Assembly: GCF_030848805.1 (NCBI RefSeq)
Contig: NC_092358.1
Span: forward strand, 23,771,832-23,835,831
Origin: Temnothorax longispinosus
Taxonomy: Eukaryota; Arthropoda; Insecta; Hymenoptera; Formicidae
DNA: 64,000 nt
Direction: 5' to 3'
Below are positions 1-11,500 of the stretch, in pieces (positions within the stretch are counted from its first letter, which is position 1; each line of letters opens with the position of its first letter). Under the pieces are notes generated by a model that searched no databases, was not told the origin of the DNA, and worked only from the letters and a program-made list of their open reading frames with translations. The translations under genes were made by a program, and so were the position numbers.

Positions 1-224
1 AAATTTTATTAATGATAAATTGTTTTAAAAAAGATAAGAACGTAATCTCTTGTCTCACACTTCATAAAGTATTAATATTAATTAAAAATTTATAAAAAAT
101 AAGGGCTTTATGGCTCTCTGAAGATCTTAATCTTCTAAAGATATTAATTAATCAGGATTTATTATGAGGATCCTAAAGTTTCATCCGTAATAATTACTGA
201 CAAAAGATTGCAGAAACGACTCAC
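1..224 (-). other. intron of the octopamine receptor gene (partial)
   Basis: This AT-rich sequence follows the GTGAGT donor of the receptor exon on the minus strand. No acceptor is reached before the left edge, so the intron exceeds 224 bp. I see no other feature in it. Confidence 0.7.
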
Positions 225-934
225 CGATACAGCATGCGCTCCTGACGATCGGCCTCGCGATAAATCTTGTAATACATCGCGATCATGATTATCCCCGGTA
301 CCCAAAAGCTGACACCAGAACTGATGATAGCGTAGAACTTGTTGACTTTGAACTCACACACATTCGGAGAGTTCTTTCTGTACTCCAGGTGCTCCTTCGT
401 GGTATACCATCCCGCGAAGATCGGTAGGAAGCTCATAATAGTCGGGGAACACCACACGACGCTCAACATGGTTCCCAATCTCACGTTCGTCATGATTAAC
501 GGATAGTCCAACGGTTGGACGATCGCGTAATATCTGTCGACGCTGATGCAGCAAAGGTGGAGGATGCTGACGGTGCTGAAGAAGACGTCCAACGAGTTCC
601 ATACGTCGCACATGAAATACCCGAATAACCAACGTCCGCCAGAAAGTTCCACGGAAGCGTTGAACGTCATGGCGAATAACGCCACCAGCATGTCGGCCAA
701 GGCCAGCGATACCACGAAGTAATTAGTGATTACTCGGAGCTTCCGGTGTCTCATGACCGAAACGATGACCAATAGATTGCCGAAGAGAGCACTAAGGATG
801 ATGAATATCATAATGAAGGCTTTGAAAGTTAGTAAGAGGACATGCTCCATATCGTGATCGTTTTTGCTGTTGTTTCGCTGACCGGTATCAAAAGAGAAAT
901 TGCTCAGTAGATTCGTGGTATTGTCCGAGTTCAT
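225..934 (-). CDS. beta-type octopamine receptor (Octbeta2R-like), 5' coding exon, partial
   Basis: This is a class A biogenic-amine GPCR, expected to couple octopamine to Gs/cAMP at the plasma membrane. The exon encodes 236 residues, from the N-terminus through TM5. I chose ATG at 934 because the upstream in-frame extension (GTG at 988) has no ATG before a stop. N-glycosylation sequons are visible at N5, N12 and N21. Visible motifs are GN at 52-53 (TM1), LALAD with D81 (TM2), C109 and the amine-binding aspartate D116 (TM3), DRY at 133-135 and serines in TM5. The exon ends after EADRQERMLYR at a GTGAGT donor (219-224), in phase 2. The rest of the gene, including the third loop, TM6 and TM7, lies left of base 1. 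Sequence around IVQPLDYPLIMT and CEFKVNK fits the Octbeta1R/2R branch better than Octbeta3R, as recalled from the family. The exact paralogue is uncertain. Confidence 0.9.
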
Positions 935-1850
935 CTCTGATCTGACGTCTCGTTGTAATCTATCTTGAGGAACTGGGGTGTTTCTCACGTCTCGACTGGC
1001 TACTACCGTCGCTCGATGACGTCTTTCTCGTCTTCTTCCGTTTCTTCCTTGATATGACTAACGTGCAATCGATCCATTTATGAAGATCAAGTTATGGTTT
1101 CACCTGGGTGAAACGTAGATCGCAAGGTTCTTAATTTGCAGCATCTATATAAGATGGTTTATTTAGAGTGTTTCGTGACTCACTTGTCAGTAAGGTCCAA
1201 AATAAGGGAATTAGGCGAGAGTGCATCTCGGAAAATATGCTCCGTTAACCTACTTGGATAAATTGGTACTTGAGTACTTGAGCTTCTAGGCGTTTCGTAT
1301 ACTTGGATCTTCTTGAGTTGATGATTGTCCGTTTATATGGATTTTACTTGCGATCATAAACACGATTGTAGATTTATTTTCTTATATTTTGCTGTTGCAA
1401 TTTTTTTACATAGTTGCAGTTAAAATTTTTTTCGAATTTCGAGCTGACGTCCAAACAGGATTTCCATGCGGCACATTTTTCACAGATTTTGAAATGTCTT
1501 CGTGCAACGATAACCTGCGAACAAAATATGCACAAATATGCATAAAAAACGAAATAAATAATGCAACAATGTTATATGTATGCAAAATTTTAATCCTACA
1601 TATTTACAAGCTTTGTAAATATCTACAGTTGCGTATCTAGTTCTGTGTAAAATGAATATTTACTATATTCGCAATATATTGCAACGATTCTAATTAATAG
1701 TTCTAAATTAATGTGTATGTAGGCCAATAATATAATATTATACAAGACCGATTTTGCAAAAGATAAAATAACGGGTTCTCTTATTATCGACATATTATAT
1801 AAATTTTAAAAATAATCTCAAAACTTATGCCTATCACATTTAGAAGTAAT
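935..1850. other. upstream flank/5' UTR region of the octopamine receptor, no gene seen
   Basis: The reading frame stays open leftward of the chosen ATG for a short distance but lacks an ATG, so this is probably 5' UTR or an untranslated exon on the minus strand. Beyond about 1100 the DNA is AT-rich. A plus-strand open frame at 1389-1640 starts without an ATG and resembles no family. Confidence 0.4.
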
Positions 1851-1859
1851 TTAAAGGGA

Positions 1860-2460
1860 GGTGAGTATTTTAAGTTTATAAAAAACTTTTAATTTTGATA
1901 ATTGCATTGCTAGAAAAAAAACGTATTTTTGTTTATTCTGCGCGTTTTAATATAACTTAGTTAGTTAATTAAAATTAATTAATTAAAAATTAATTATTAT
2001 CTCTGAGTCTGAATTTTCCATTTCAGTGATTCTATTGCTAAAGAAAACGTATTTCTATTTATTCCATGTAACAATAATACATTATTAAAGATAGTTAATT
2101 AAAAATGCTCTATTACACTTATAGAAGCATGACATTTTACTTTCAATGACGTCATTATTGATAAAAATAAATTACTCGCTTACTCTTTGCAATAATATAA
2201 AATAATATCTTCATCAAAATTGGTTAATTAAAAACTGGCAAATGTTTGGGGAACTGGGAAATTCCAATAGTTTCATTGTTGAAGGTATCCCTACGTTCCC
2301 GTTATTCAAGCAGTAATATTGTTATTTTAAGACTAATTAAAGGTTAATCAATATTTATAAAAGTCTGAGATATAAATTCTCATAATCCTATTATCAAAAT
2401 TTCGTGCTTATTCTCTTCTACATATCATAATTAACTTTACTAAAATCACATAATTTTACT
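1860..2460. repeat. diverged tandem repeat, period about 130 bp
   Basis: The words ACGTATTT followed by TTTATTC and then GTTAATTA recur at near-constant spacing. GTTAATTA occurs at 1964, 2094 and 2223, and a weaker relative near 2343. ACGTATTT occurs at 1921 and 2047. Between the anchors the copies are degenerate but similar. This looks like an old satellite-like array of 4-5 units. The base composition is AT-rich, so chance similarity inflates the signal. Confidence 0.5.
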
Positions 2461-4950
2461 AAAGTCGATTTTTTAATTTTAAAAATGTCATTGTAAAAAT
2501 AAATATTTCTACATCTTAATAATATAATTTTATTAATTAAAATTTATTTAATACTTGGGGATTTTTAAATTCAAGTTTTATTGATTTTTTTATTATCCAA
2601 AGAAGTGCACGATAGTAATAAAAACAATTTAACTTTACATTTGTAATTGACTAATTTTACAAGTCTAGCTTATTAAAAATTCTGATATTCGAATTTTAAC
2701 GTTTCGAGACTTGAGATTTAAATTTGCATTATTTGAATCGTAATACTTTTGATTGTAAATTTGTCACTGGGTAATCCCTTCATCGTAAATATTCCAAATA
2801 ATTTGGATTATCCATCAGTCAATGTATTTAGATGTATTCCGGTGATGTACGAGCGCATAATCCGCGTTAAAAGGCCGTTGATTTACCGCAGGAATATGCT
2901 CGTATGTTCTGTCGAAATTGGATTTACACGAAGATTCGCGAGAGGCGCACGCGGATAACAAGTTGTGACAATACGATCTAATGCTAAAACGATATGTATA
3001 TCAGTCATAATAGAAACAACAAACGCAAATGAACACGCGGTCGAACTACTATCCGTAGAATGCCTAAATGCTATTTGAAATTCGCACAATCTAGAATTTA
3101 ATCATACGATGTCATCTCGTGGGAGTTTAATTACCATGAACGACATACAAATAATATTTTTAAAAATAGTAACGTAAGGTGAGCAACGATAAACGACGTA
3201 GTATTCTATAAATAAATACTTTAAAAATACGCAGATAGCGAAGAATAGGAAATATAATATTTAATAATTAAATGCGATAAGTATATAGAAGTGCTACTGA
3301 AAATATATTGTAGCCACTTTATATACGATGCTATAATTATTATAAATATATCCTTCTTACTACGTCAATATGTCCTCGAAATAGATAGAACCTATTTGTT
3401 TCAAAAATATAGTTCTATAAATATAAGATCGTCCATTTTAATTGCACTCGATCTACGCCATTTATCTTCTATGCTTATACGTGCCTGTCATTTTATATGC
3501 AGAAGGTACAGGGAAACGTCTAAAACGGACGATTCTCCTACGATCGAAGAGCGAGAAAATCCTTCACCGTTGTAAGACGAACCGGATTGAGATATGTAGG
3601 CTGACGTAATATATATTATATTATTGACGTTCTTCGCAACGCCGTATTAAGAAGTTTTTCTCTCTAAAGAGTTCCGATTCTATCGACTGTCCTATCTATT
3701 TCGGTTCAAGCCAGATTAAAATCGGACGCAATATTTATTTGCGACCGTAACGTGAAATATTTCTCTCGATATTTATAGATCTGTCCAATACGGCAATACA
3801 GAGTGTCCTAGATCTGTGGCGAGTTTTCATCTCCATGAATTCTCTAAATAATTTGTCGATTTGACAAATTCATCGACGATATCTGTGCAGTACGTTAGCG
3901 AATTTTTAATGTCCAACATTTTACATATTTTTTAATCAATATTTTAATTAAATAATTTTAATCTATTTTCTAATTAAAAATCTATTCTTAATTCTGGTTT
4001 TTGATATTCAATCTCTGGAAGACCACTATGAAATTTTTCAATGGAGTAAACGTATAATGAATAATACATCAAATTTGACCACGATATTATAATTATTCAA
4101 ACAGCATGTATTATCAAACAATAATGTAATATAATATATAATTATATTATATATTATACTATATGATTCATATAATTAAATATGATGATCATATTATTTG
4201 ATGTATAATTATCAAACAATGTGTCAAATATTTTATACTCTTTTTTGAGTTATTGATTCTTGAGATACTGGTTTTCGCTTGTTTAAAAAAAAGTTTTAAA
4301 AAAAGCTTTAAAAAACATTTCTACACAAAACGTTTCTACACAAAATCTCTGCGATAAATTTTGACATTATACTTAAATAAAATTGCGGAAATTCGGGATA
4401 AAATTGAATGAAATGACCTGTGTGAGAAATGCATGCAAATTTTTCATTTGCGATGTATTGTTGGGCTAATCATATTCGCGAAACGCGCGAAATGTCACCG
4501 TTGGAATTCCAGAACTGTCCTGAAAAATTCAGCGACAGTCAACGACAATCTCGATGGAAAAAAAAAGAGAAAAGTTCCATGAAATTATATACGCAGACAC
4601 TCGCTTCATCGCGTGATGATGAAAATTTCGCGATGGTGGAAAAGTTGATGGTTCGCGAGTAATTTTTCTCGCGTGAGAAAAATCGCTCGGCTTGTTATTA
4701 ACTCGACTAATATAATTTCCCGGAACACGAAACGTGTAATGTAATTGTTAGCGTGGAATAATTACGAAAATCACGATCGTTATTTGAAAACAACTTGCCC
4801 TGCACTTTTTTTGCAATGATATCTTACCCACTAATAATATTATGTCATAAATTTCTAAAATTGTACGAGAGAATTATATCGACTACTTATAATAATTTTT
4901 TTTTTACAATTACTTTGTTATTTTTATATGTACGACACCCATCACGGAAT

Positions 4951-4977
4951 GAGGGAGGTTCCAGGTTCGAACCCTGG
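4951..4977 (+). other. isolated tRNA T-arm/B-box-like motif
   Basis: The sequence CCAGG-TTCGAAC-CCTGG is a perfect 5-bp stem with a canonical T-loop and B box. Upstream there is no recognisable A box, D arm or anticodon arm, so this is not a tRNA gene. It may be a relic of a tRNA-derived SINE or chance. Confidence 0.35.
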
Positions 4978-5659
4978 CTGAGGTAATATTTTTCGCAATA
5001 AATTTAATTATTTAATTAAGACGCTTATATATATATTATAAGCATCTAAAATTACATCAATTTAAAATGACCAGAATCTTTGGTCGAAATACGGTGACGA
5101 TTTGTCACAACGGTTATAATCGTTGCCACGATTATAATTATTGAGGGGAATATAGTCAATTGAAATTCTTAATTGGGATTTTTATATGTATTTATATTAA
5201 TATTCCGGAATTTTATATATGTCTCATTTTTTTTTTTAATTTTATGTTGGTATATTTACGTATCAATTATAATTGTACATTACAAATTATATTTTGATAA
5301 ATTTTTGATGCATAAAAAGAGGCGATATTAAATAAATAAATAAATTTTTAATATAATATCTATAATTGATTAAAAATTTTTAATATAATTCTACTAAAAA
5401 GTACGTATGTAGAATATTTATTTATCAAAAATTCGATCCCAAAAGATATTTATTTATTCGAAACGTATTGCTTAAATAATATATATTATTTCCAACATTC
5501 TTCAAAGATAATTCTTATAATATTCTTGAAATAAGTCTTAAAATAATACAAGAAACGAACGAATAAGTTAAGTATTACTTATATCATTATTATATTTTAA
5601 TACTTAAGCTGAATATACATTTCTATATTACATTTTAAGAAGGATAATAACGTACAAGA

Positions 5660-5699
5660 TATATATACATATATATATATATAGATATTATTTTATACA

Positions 5700-5736
<37 letters not shown>

Positions 5737-5738
5737 TT
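5660..5738. repeat. (TA)n-rich microsatellite
   Basis: Alternating TA/ATAC tracts run almost continuously across this stretch, with one short AT-rich interruption. Confidence 0.8.
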
Positions 5739-6394
5739 TGCGTTTCTTGATATTCTCATAGAGAAGTAAGAAGAGAGAATAATTCAAAAAGCGAACAATC
5801 ACCAAGAGTTAATAAGATCCGGTAGCTTTGAAGGCAGAGCAAAGGCTTCGTAATACGAAACACGAAAGGGGAAAATGAACGTACGTCGACATCGTAAAGC
5901 CGGCTTACCTCACTTCCCTTCACTTCTCGTCGGCACAAGCGTACGGATATTCCACTAGCGCGAACATAAAGTATTGCCGTCACCGCCGTCGTCGTCGCCG
6001 TCGCCGTCGCAGTCGATGTGGCCGTCATTCCCGTATATGCCGCACGAAATACGAGAGCGAAACACGAGTACGACATGAGGCGCGCGCGCGCGTGTCTCGC
6101 TGCAAAGTGCCAGGCGTCGCCGTCGTTTGTAAATCGCGACTTCCGTTTACAGGACAATTTTCCGTCGGATTTTCGCGAACCGAGAAAGCGTGCGAGCAAA
6201 CCGCCACGGGCGGCCCCGTCTATTTGACCACCGCGTCGCCATCGACTTCAAAGCGAGTATCGAACGACTTGAAGGCGCCGAGACGCGACGTGAAATTGCC
6301 CCGAGAGGAAATAGGAGTACTCTGTCGCGCGGGCGAATGTGTGCAGATATAATTTTAATTACGGATAACTTGATTTCACAATACATATATACGT

Positions 6395-7315
6395 ACATAT
6401 CCCTCCTCGCGTCGGATCGAGCTGGATGTTCCGACGCTCGATCAGCATCGGCTGCAAAGCTTGTACCGTCGTCTCGCCTGCCATTTCCACGTTTCTGCCA
6501 CCACGTCGCGAAATTTGAACGCGAAACGCGAGCACGGGATACGAAGCGTCGTCTGCGATCCGCGATTTACATTTCCGCGACGCGATGCCGCGGAATATTC
6601 TGGATTCTCGAAAGGAGCGAGGAGCGCGCGCGTGTACCCCCGCCATCTTCGGACGCGAACTGCGACGACGACTTCGAACGGCGCGCGGATATCGAGCAAC
6701 TTCACGCGGCGCGACGCCGGCGTGAAGTTGACCCGAAACGAAGGGGGAATTAAAATATTCCATCACGGATGCAAATATAGAGACGCGGGTCTATATATGC
6801 CATTATATAATCTCATTTTGCGATAAATTATGAAAAACGGCTCACCTTTCCGCGTCGGATCAAACGTGTGGATGTTTCACTGACGTGGTCGTAGACCGGT
6901 ATTCATATAGTCGGTTCTTGTATTTAAGACCGTTTTAAGTACAATCTTAGGCTGTCATGAACCAATCACAGAACCGTATTAGCATTTTAAGACATTACTC
7001 AAGACAGTCTTGAAATAAGAACTGGCCATGAATACCGGCCGTAAATGTGCCATGCCGTTACCGAAATCGCCATTTCTGCGTTTTTGTCGCGAAATACGAG
7101 GCGTTGTTCGCGAATTCCGATTTCCGCTTCCGCGACGCAATTCTGCGGAATATTTCGGATTCTCGCATCAAGCAGAACGACGACCGTCCGCGTTTCGCGC
7201 CATTTTTCATGCGAACTGCATCGCTGAATTTGTGATGAGAATGGCGAACGAATCGAAACGATATATATGGCGTCCGAAAAGAGATAAAAATATTTCATAT
7301 AAATGCAATATTTAA
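6395..7315. repeat. two diverged direct repeat units in a GC-rich island
   Basis: A segment starting near 6400 (CGCGTCGGATC, then GGATGTTCC) is repeated near 6852 (CGCGTCGGATC, then GGATGTTTC). A second conserved block, CCGCGACGC then GCGGAATATT and GGATTCTCG, lies at about 6560-6610 and again at 7118-7166, with roughly 80% identity over 47 bp by eye. The second unit is interrupted by the MITE at 6894-7040. Overlapping open frames on both strands are a by-product of the CpG-rich composition. Weaker relatives may exist near 6130 and 7490. Confidence 0.6.
6894..7040. mobile_element. 147-bp MITE-like element with about 37-bp terminal inverted repeats
   Basis: The left end begins GACCGGTATTCAT and continues with GGTTCTTGTATTTAAGAC. 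The right end read on the minus strand is GGCCGGTATTCAT followed by AGTTCTTATTTCAAGAC. The inverted termini therefore match over about 37 bp with a few changes. GTA flanks both ends (6891-6893 and 7041-7043), a probable 3-bp target-site duplication. There is no coding capacity, so it is a non-autonomous DNA transposon. A 3-bp duplication suggests a PIF/Harbinger-type mobiliser, but GTA is not the usual TWA. Confidence 0.75.
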
Positions 7316-7319
7316 AGAA

Positions 7320-9820
7320 TTATATATCTTTTTTTTGTGTTATAATTAATAAAATCTCTATAATTCTATATATTCTAAAAAATTTTTAATTATTATCCTA
7401 TATTTTCTCAATATCTTCATTATATATTCGAATATAAAATTACTAATTTTTACGCCAGGCGAAAATAGCTGTGAAATTTAGGTGCAGATATTTTGCGGTA
7501 AATCGCGAATGGAAATTATATGGATTTTCGAATTCAAACAAGGGCGAATTTTTGTTCGCGAATAAAAAACTAGTCGCCAATCGCCAATCGCCAATCGCGT
7601 GTGGTACGCAACTTTATTCAAATGACGATAATAAGATTCGAGTATGGAAATTTACGACCGAATCTTCGTGTAAAACGCGGCCGAACTCTCGTAATAAGAA
7701 ATTGCAGAAGTGAATAATGCACGATGAGACTTGGAAAGTTTACGCAAATTTTAAAGCAAGAACTCGTTAGAAAGTCGAAACCATCTTAAATGGCTTCGTG
7801 ATATTCCTGTCAGAATATCGTCGCGAGGACGTGTAAAATTAGATTTTTCTAAAGGCATACAAATATGCTAATGTAAGAAAAAGATTAGGAGAGGACAGAG
7901 GTCGGAATTAATTAGCAATATGCAACGAAATACATGAGAATATTGTAATTGTAATTCTATCCTGAAAAGCTTTTATACCGCATTTACTAGAATTTGAGGG
8001 AACATATTCTATTACATTTAATACAATATTATTAAAGTGATTAAATTTATATCCACTGATATTTACATTAGCACATTATATGATATATATTCTCCAATAT
8101 AATTTATATTATATATGTAATAATTATGAAAAATATATATTATAACTATATAATATATTTTTCAAATATATAATAATGGTGTTATAAATACTCGAATCAT
8201 ATTTGCAGGTCTTTGTCTGCGATACAAGATCACCGGCATCGATTGTCGTAATCCCGTTGCATCTTCATCTATAAGACGAGAAGCTTTACAATGAAGCTGA
8301 AGCACGCTTTGTCCTATGCTTAGAGATGAACTTGCCTCTATTATTACATTTAGTTTGCTATTTACCACTATCGTACGAGCAGTCGAGCGTGTATCGTACG
8401 TGTATGTAACGTTAATCAGATCGCAGAAAGGCATCGCGGCACCTTTGACAACCGCGTGAGACCGTAACCTTATGAAAATTTCAAAGGCGAATTGATTTCC
8501 TCGAACCATACGTAATTCAGCCACACATTGCAGTTTCGTGAAATTATTTCCAAATAAATTTAAAATCCACGGTACGATATATATCCCATTGCGAAATGTA
8601 GTAAAGCAGATTCGTTAATTTATCTTTTCAATTTTTCTTAACTTATTTTTACAATTTAATGACAGCTTTAATTGTAAGATAAATGTATAAAATTGTAACC
8701 AAAGTCCAGCTATAATTTGTAAATAGAATTTTATATATATGTACATTTTACATGCCAGATTAACAGTTAGCATGTATAATTACGAACTTTAGAAGTCATA
8801 TAATGGGCAGAACAAAAAATGTTTAAATTACAATTTGGACTGTAATTATACAGATCAATCTAAAATTATTCACAATTTATTTTTTAGTTATTATTGTAAC
8901 GTTTAAAATGAAAAATAAAAGGTAATTCAATATTAAATTAAAATTAAAGATAAAATTATGCATTAGATTTTGCCTTGATATTAAAAACTGTGAAAGAAAG
9001 ATAAAAATTTCGTTCAAGAAGATGAACTTTACTGCATGGTATGAATAATGGTAAACTGCAACTGTTTATTCTCGGCAACTAAATAATGAAAATAGCTATG
9101 AGTTATGAGTAATAATGAAAATAGCAATAACAATAGTGAGATATAATAATAAAAATAGCTATGAGCTATGAGTAATAATGAGTTTCAAGGTGGAAGCAGT
9201 TCTCACATTTATGTCAGCCACATCGAAAATCGATCGGCATGTATGGAATGAACGCGACGCGATTGTTTCGGTCGGCATCTGGCAGAAAATTTCAACATTT
9301 CGCGAAATAATTTAACTCATTGCACACGCATTTGCTCACCGGACGTATAAATACGTTTGATGTAACCGTGAAGAAAAAATTCAATTATCGACGGTAGCAA
9401 TTTGTGAATCGATCCGAATGTCAGAGTCGCGGCATAACACGGTGGTTTGAAAGAATTTCTTGTACGGAGCGTTATTGCATTCAAGAACGCATCGAAAATA
9501 TAATTAATTTAATGTCTAAAATTATACGACCACAAAAAAACATTAAAATTGTACTAAATACTGATTAAACACGATTACTCTTATTCTTTTTGAAAGCTTA
9601 AAATACATTTCCTGTGACGGAAAAAATGTGCGAGTACAAATACGAGTACGCATTGTACGTTTCGTTTTGCGAGTTTGTGAATTCTTATGAATATATTTTC
9701 GTAAGGAATGTAAATATTTCAGTCATTTTTATACAATATTGATTCCAGCGACTCGGAAATATGTGCGCAAACTATTCCTGTGTCTCATAGCTAGATGTAG
9801 ATTTATGCTACATGTCGACT
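7320..9820. other. AT-rich intergenic DNA, no gene supported
   Basis: It contains a short (CGCCAAT)3 tract near 7576 and a duplicated AATAGCTATGAG(T/C)TATGAG motif between 9091 and 9180. A minus-strand open frame at 8162-8524 begins with GTG and resembles no family I know; I do not call it a gene. Confidence 0.5.
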
Positions 9821-9828
9821 TATCTATA

Positions 9829-9938
9829 GCCCCAGGTTGCAGGGTGTAAAGACGTTTTAATGACGTGTATTATTGACGTTAGAGACGTCATTAAGACATT
9901 AATAATACGTCATTTGACATCACTCCGCTACCTGGGGC
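9829..9938. mobile_element. 110-bp palindromic MITE-like element
   Basis: The segment starts GCCCCAGGTTGC and ends GCTACCTGGGGC, which are inverted copies. The inverted similarity continues imperfectly to the centre through TTAATGACGT and AATAATACGTCA-type words. It has no coding capacity and no clear target-site duplication. It carries repeated TGACGT half-palindromes, which resemble CRE/ATF sites. Confidence 0.6.
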
Positions 9939-9944
9939 ATTTCA

Positions 9945-11500
9945 CAAAACGTAGCGCAATTATGCTGGTTATTAATTCAACAATGCATTCGTATGTATGA
10001 ATTTATATTTGGCTTATCGAATTAACTAACGTTGCCATCATCATCGTATTACCATCGTATTTATACGATCGTTCGTTTGAGATTGGCGGATCATGCGATC
10101 GCAAAGATAAGCACCACATATTAGCTCGAGGCAAATAAATACGCAAACCTACTCGTATCCCATCAAAGCTAAACAAACATTCGATACACTCGTATCCCAT
10201 CGATATTCCAGCTGTATCAAAGAGAGAGAGAGAGAGAGTCAATATCTTACCTCCGATCCCTCCGAGTTTCTTAGCTACGCTCGTGCCCCGATCAAGTTAC
10301 TTCCGGCGCATCTTGTTCACCGCAAGAAAGTTAATTTGCAATGTTTCAGTTTCATGATAACTCCGCCGATACACGAAAATAATGTCACAATGTTTTTCCA
10401 CATTGATCAATAGATATTTCCGGTGATGACATCTTCAGAGCTGTTATACATTCAGATCGGTTATTTCTTCATTCATTATATTGATTGTTTCTTCAGTTGT
10501 TCGAGATTATTTAATCACATTCTGCGGTTTGTTAAGAAAATAACGTTCTTTGTCTTTTAATGCAAAGTTCGTAGGAAAATGAGACATTGTGCGATATATA
10601 GTTGATTTCATCATGAGCCTATGTTATGTCAAGTGTTATTTGCCTTGCTTATTGTTAGTGTAAACACGCGGCTGGCTCAGTGAATTTACAGCTGTTAGCT
10701 TGTTTCATCGGCTCAGTATTGTGCTAATTTTGTAGTATTTTTCTAATTATGATTGTTAGTAAGATTGTGAAACTCTATTAACACTTTCGCCACCAAGTGT
10801 CACGTATTATATCTATGTAGCATCACAATTTGTTTAGCAGATTATCTGTATGACAACATTGTAACAATAGTTTATAAGCTGAAATCACAATGTTGCATTG
10901 ATGAAGGATCAATGATTATCTCTTATCGCGTTTTGATTTTATATCGAAGAATCCTCTTTCTAGTGATTTATATTATCCTATTTCAGGAATGAATAACATT
11001 AAAAGATACGGATAGCATAATCAGAGAAAGATTTTTGAAAATAGTTTTACAAGTAACATAAAATAACTTTTTTTCTCTAACATGAATTTCAAGACAGATT
11101 ACATAAAGAAAAATAATCTTATTTGATCTTTTTTACCGATTCTTTTCCAGAAGTAAACCGGTAGCGAAAATGTTAATTATTATTACGCTCAATATTATAC
11201 AAAATCATGGTTGTGCAATTAACTGTACGCGTTATCACTTTGAAAACTGAAACGTTATCAATATCACCGTAGTTGACATATCTGCAATCATGATAGTGAG
11301 CTTAGACACCGTGTCGCGTATAATCGTATCTATAGTTTGCATAATTACAAGATACCTCTAACGTGCCATTGTTGTAACATGTTTGTTAACGCCTTTGATC
11401 TAAACCTGATAATCTCAATTAATTTCGTCGGAAATCTTATTAAACATATAATTTTCGGTAATTGTCATGTATCTTCGCAAAGGGCGCCTTTCCGACTAGG
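9945..11500. other. AT-rich intergenic DNA, no gene supported
   Basis: Nothing with family similarity was seen. It contains a short (GA)n run at about 10218-10238 and a 14-bp direct repeat, ACTCGTATCCCATC, near 10152 and 10189. Confidence 0.45.

Larger units (their letters stand above)
2480..5890. other. AT-rich intergenic DNA, no gene supported
   Basis: I see no exon with family similarity on either strand. The stretch holds AT palindromes around 4120-4165, an isolated tRNA T-arm-like motif at 4951-4977 (listed separately) and a TA-dinucleotide tract at 5660-5738. Open frames here are short and in non-coding-like composition. Confidence 0.5.

Noticed and set aside
210..988. Longer receptor N-terminus beginning at 988
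   Set aside because: The codon at 988 is GTG and no in-frame ATG precedes it before a stop. The ATG at 934 gives a normal N-terminus with glycosylation sites.
4795..4986. Possible tRNA gene around the T-arm at 4951-4977
   Set aside because: Only the T arm is present; no D arm, anticodon arm or A box can be placed upstream.
5756..6826. Overlapping open frames on both strands
   Set aside because: They lie in a CpG-rich repeated island. The frames are mutually exclusive and resemble no protein.
8162..8524. Minus-strand open frame of about 120 codons
   Set aside because: It starts with GTG rather than ATG, shows no domain or family similarity, and has no supporting splice or promoter context.
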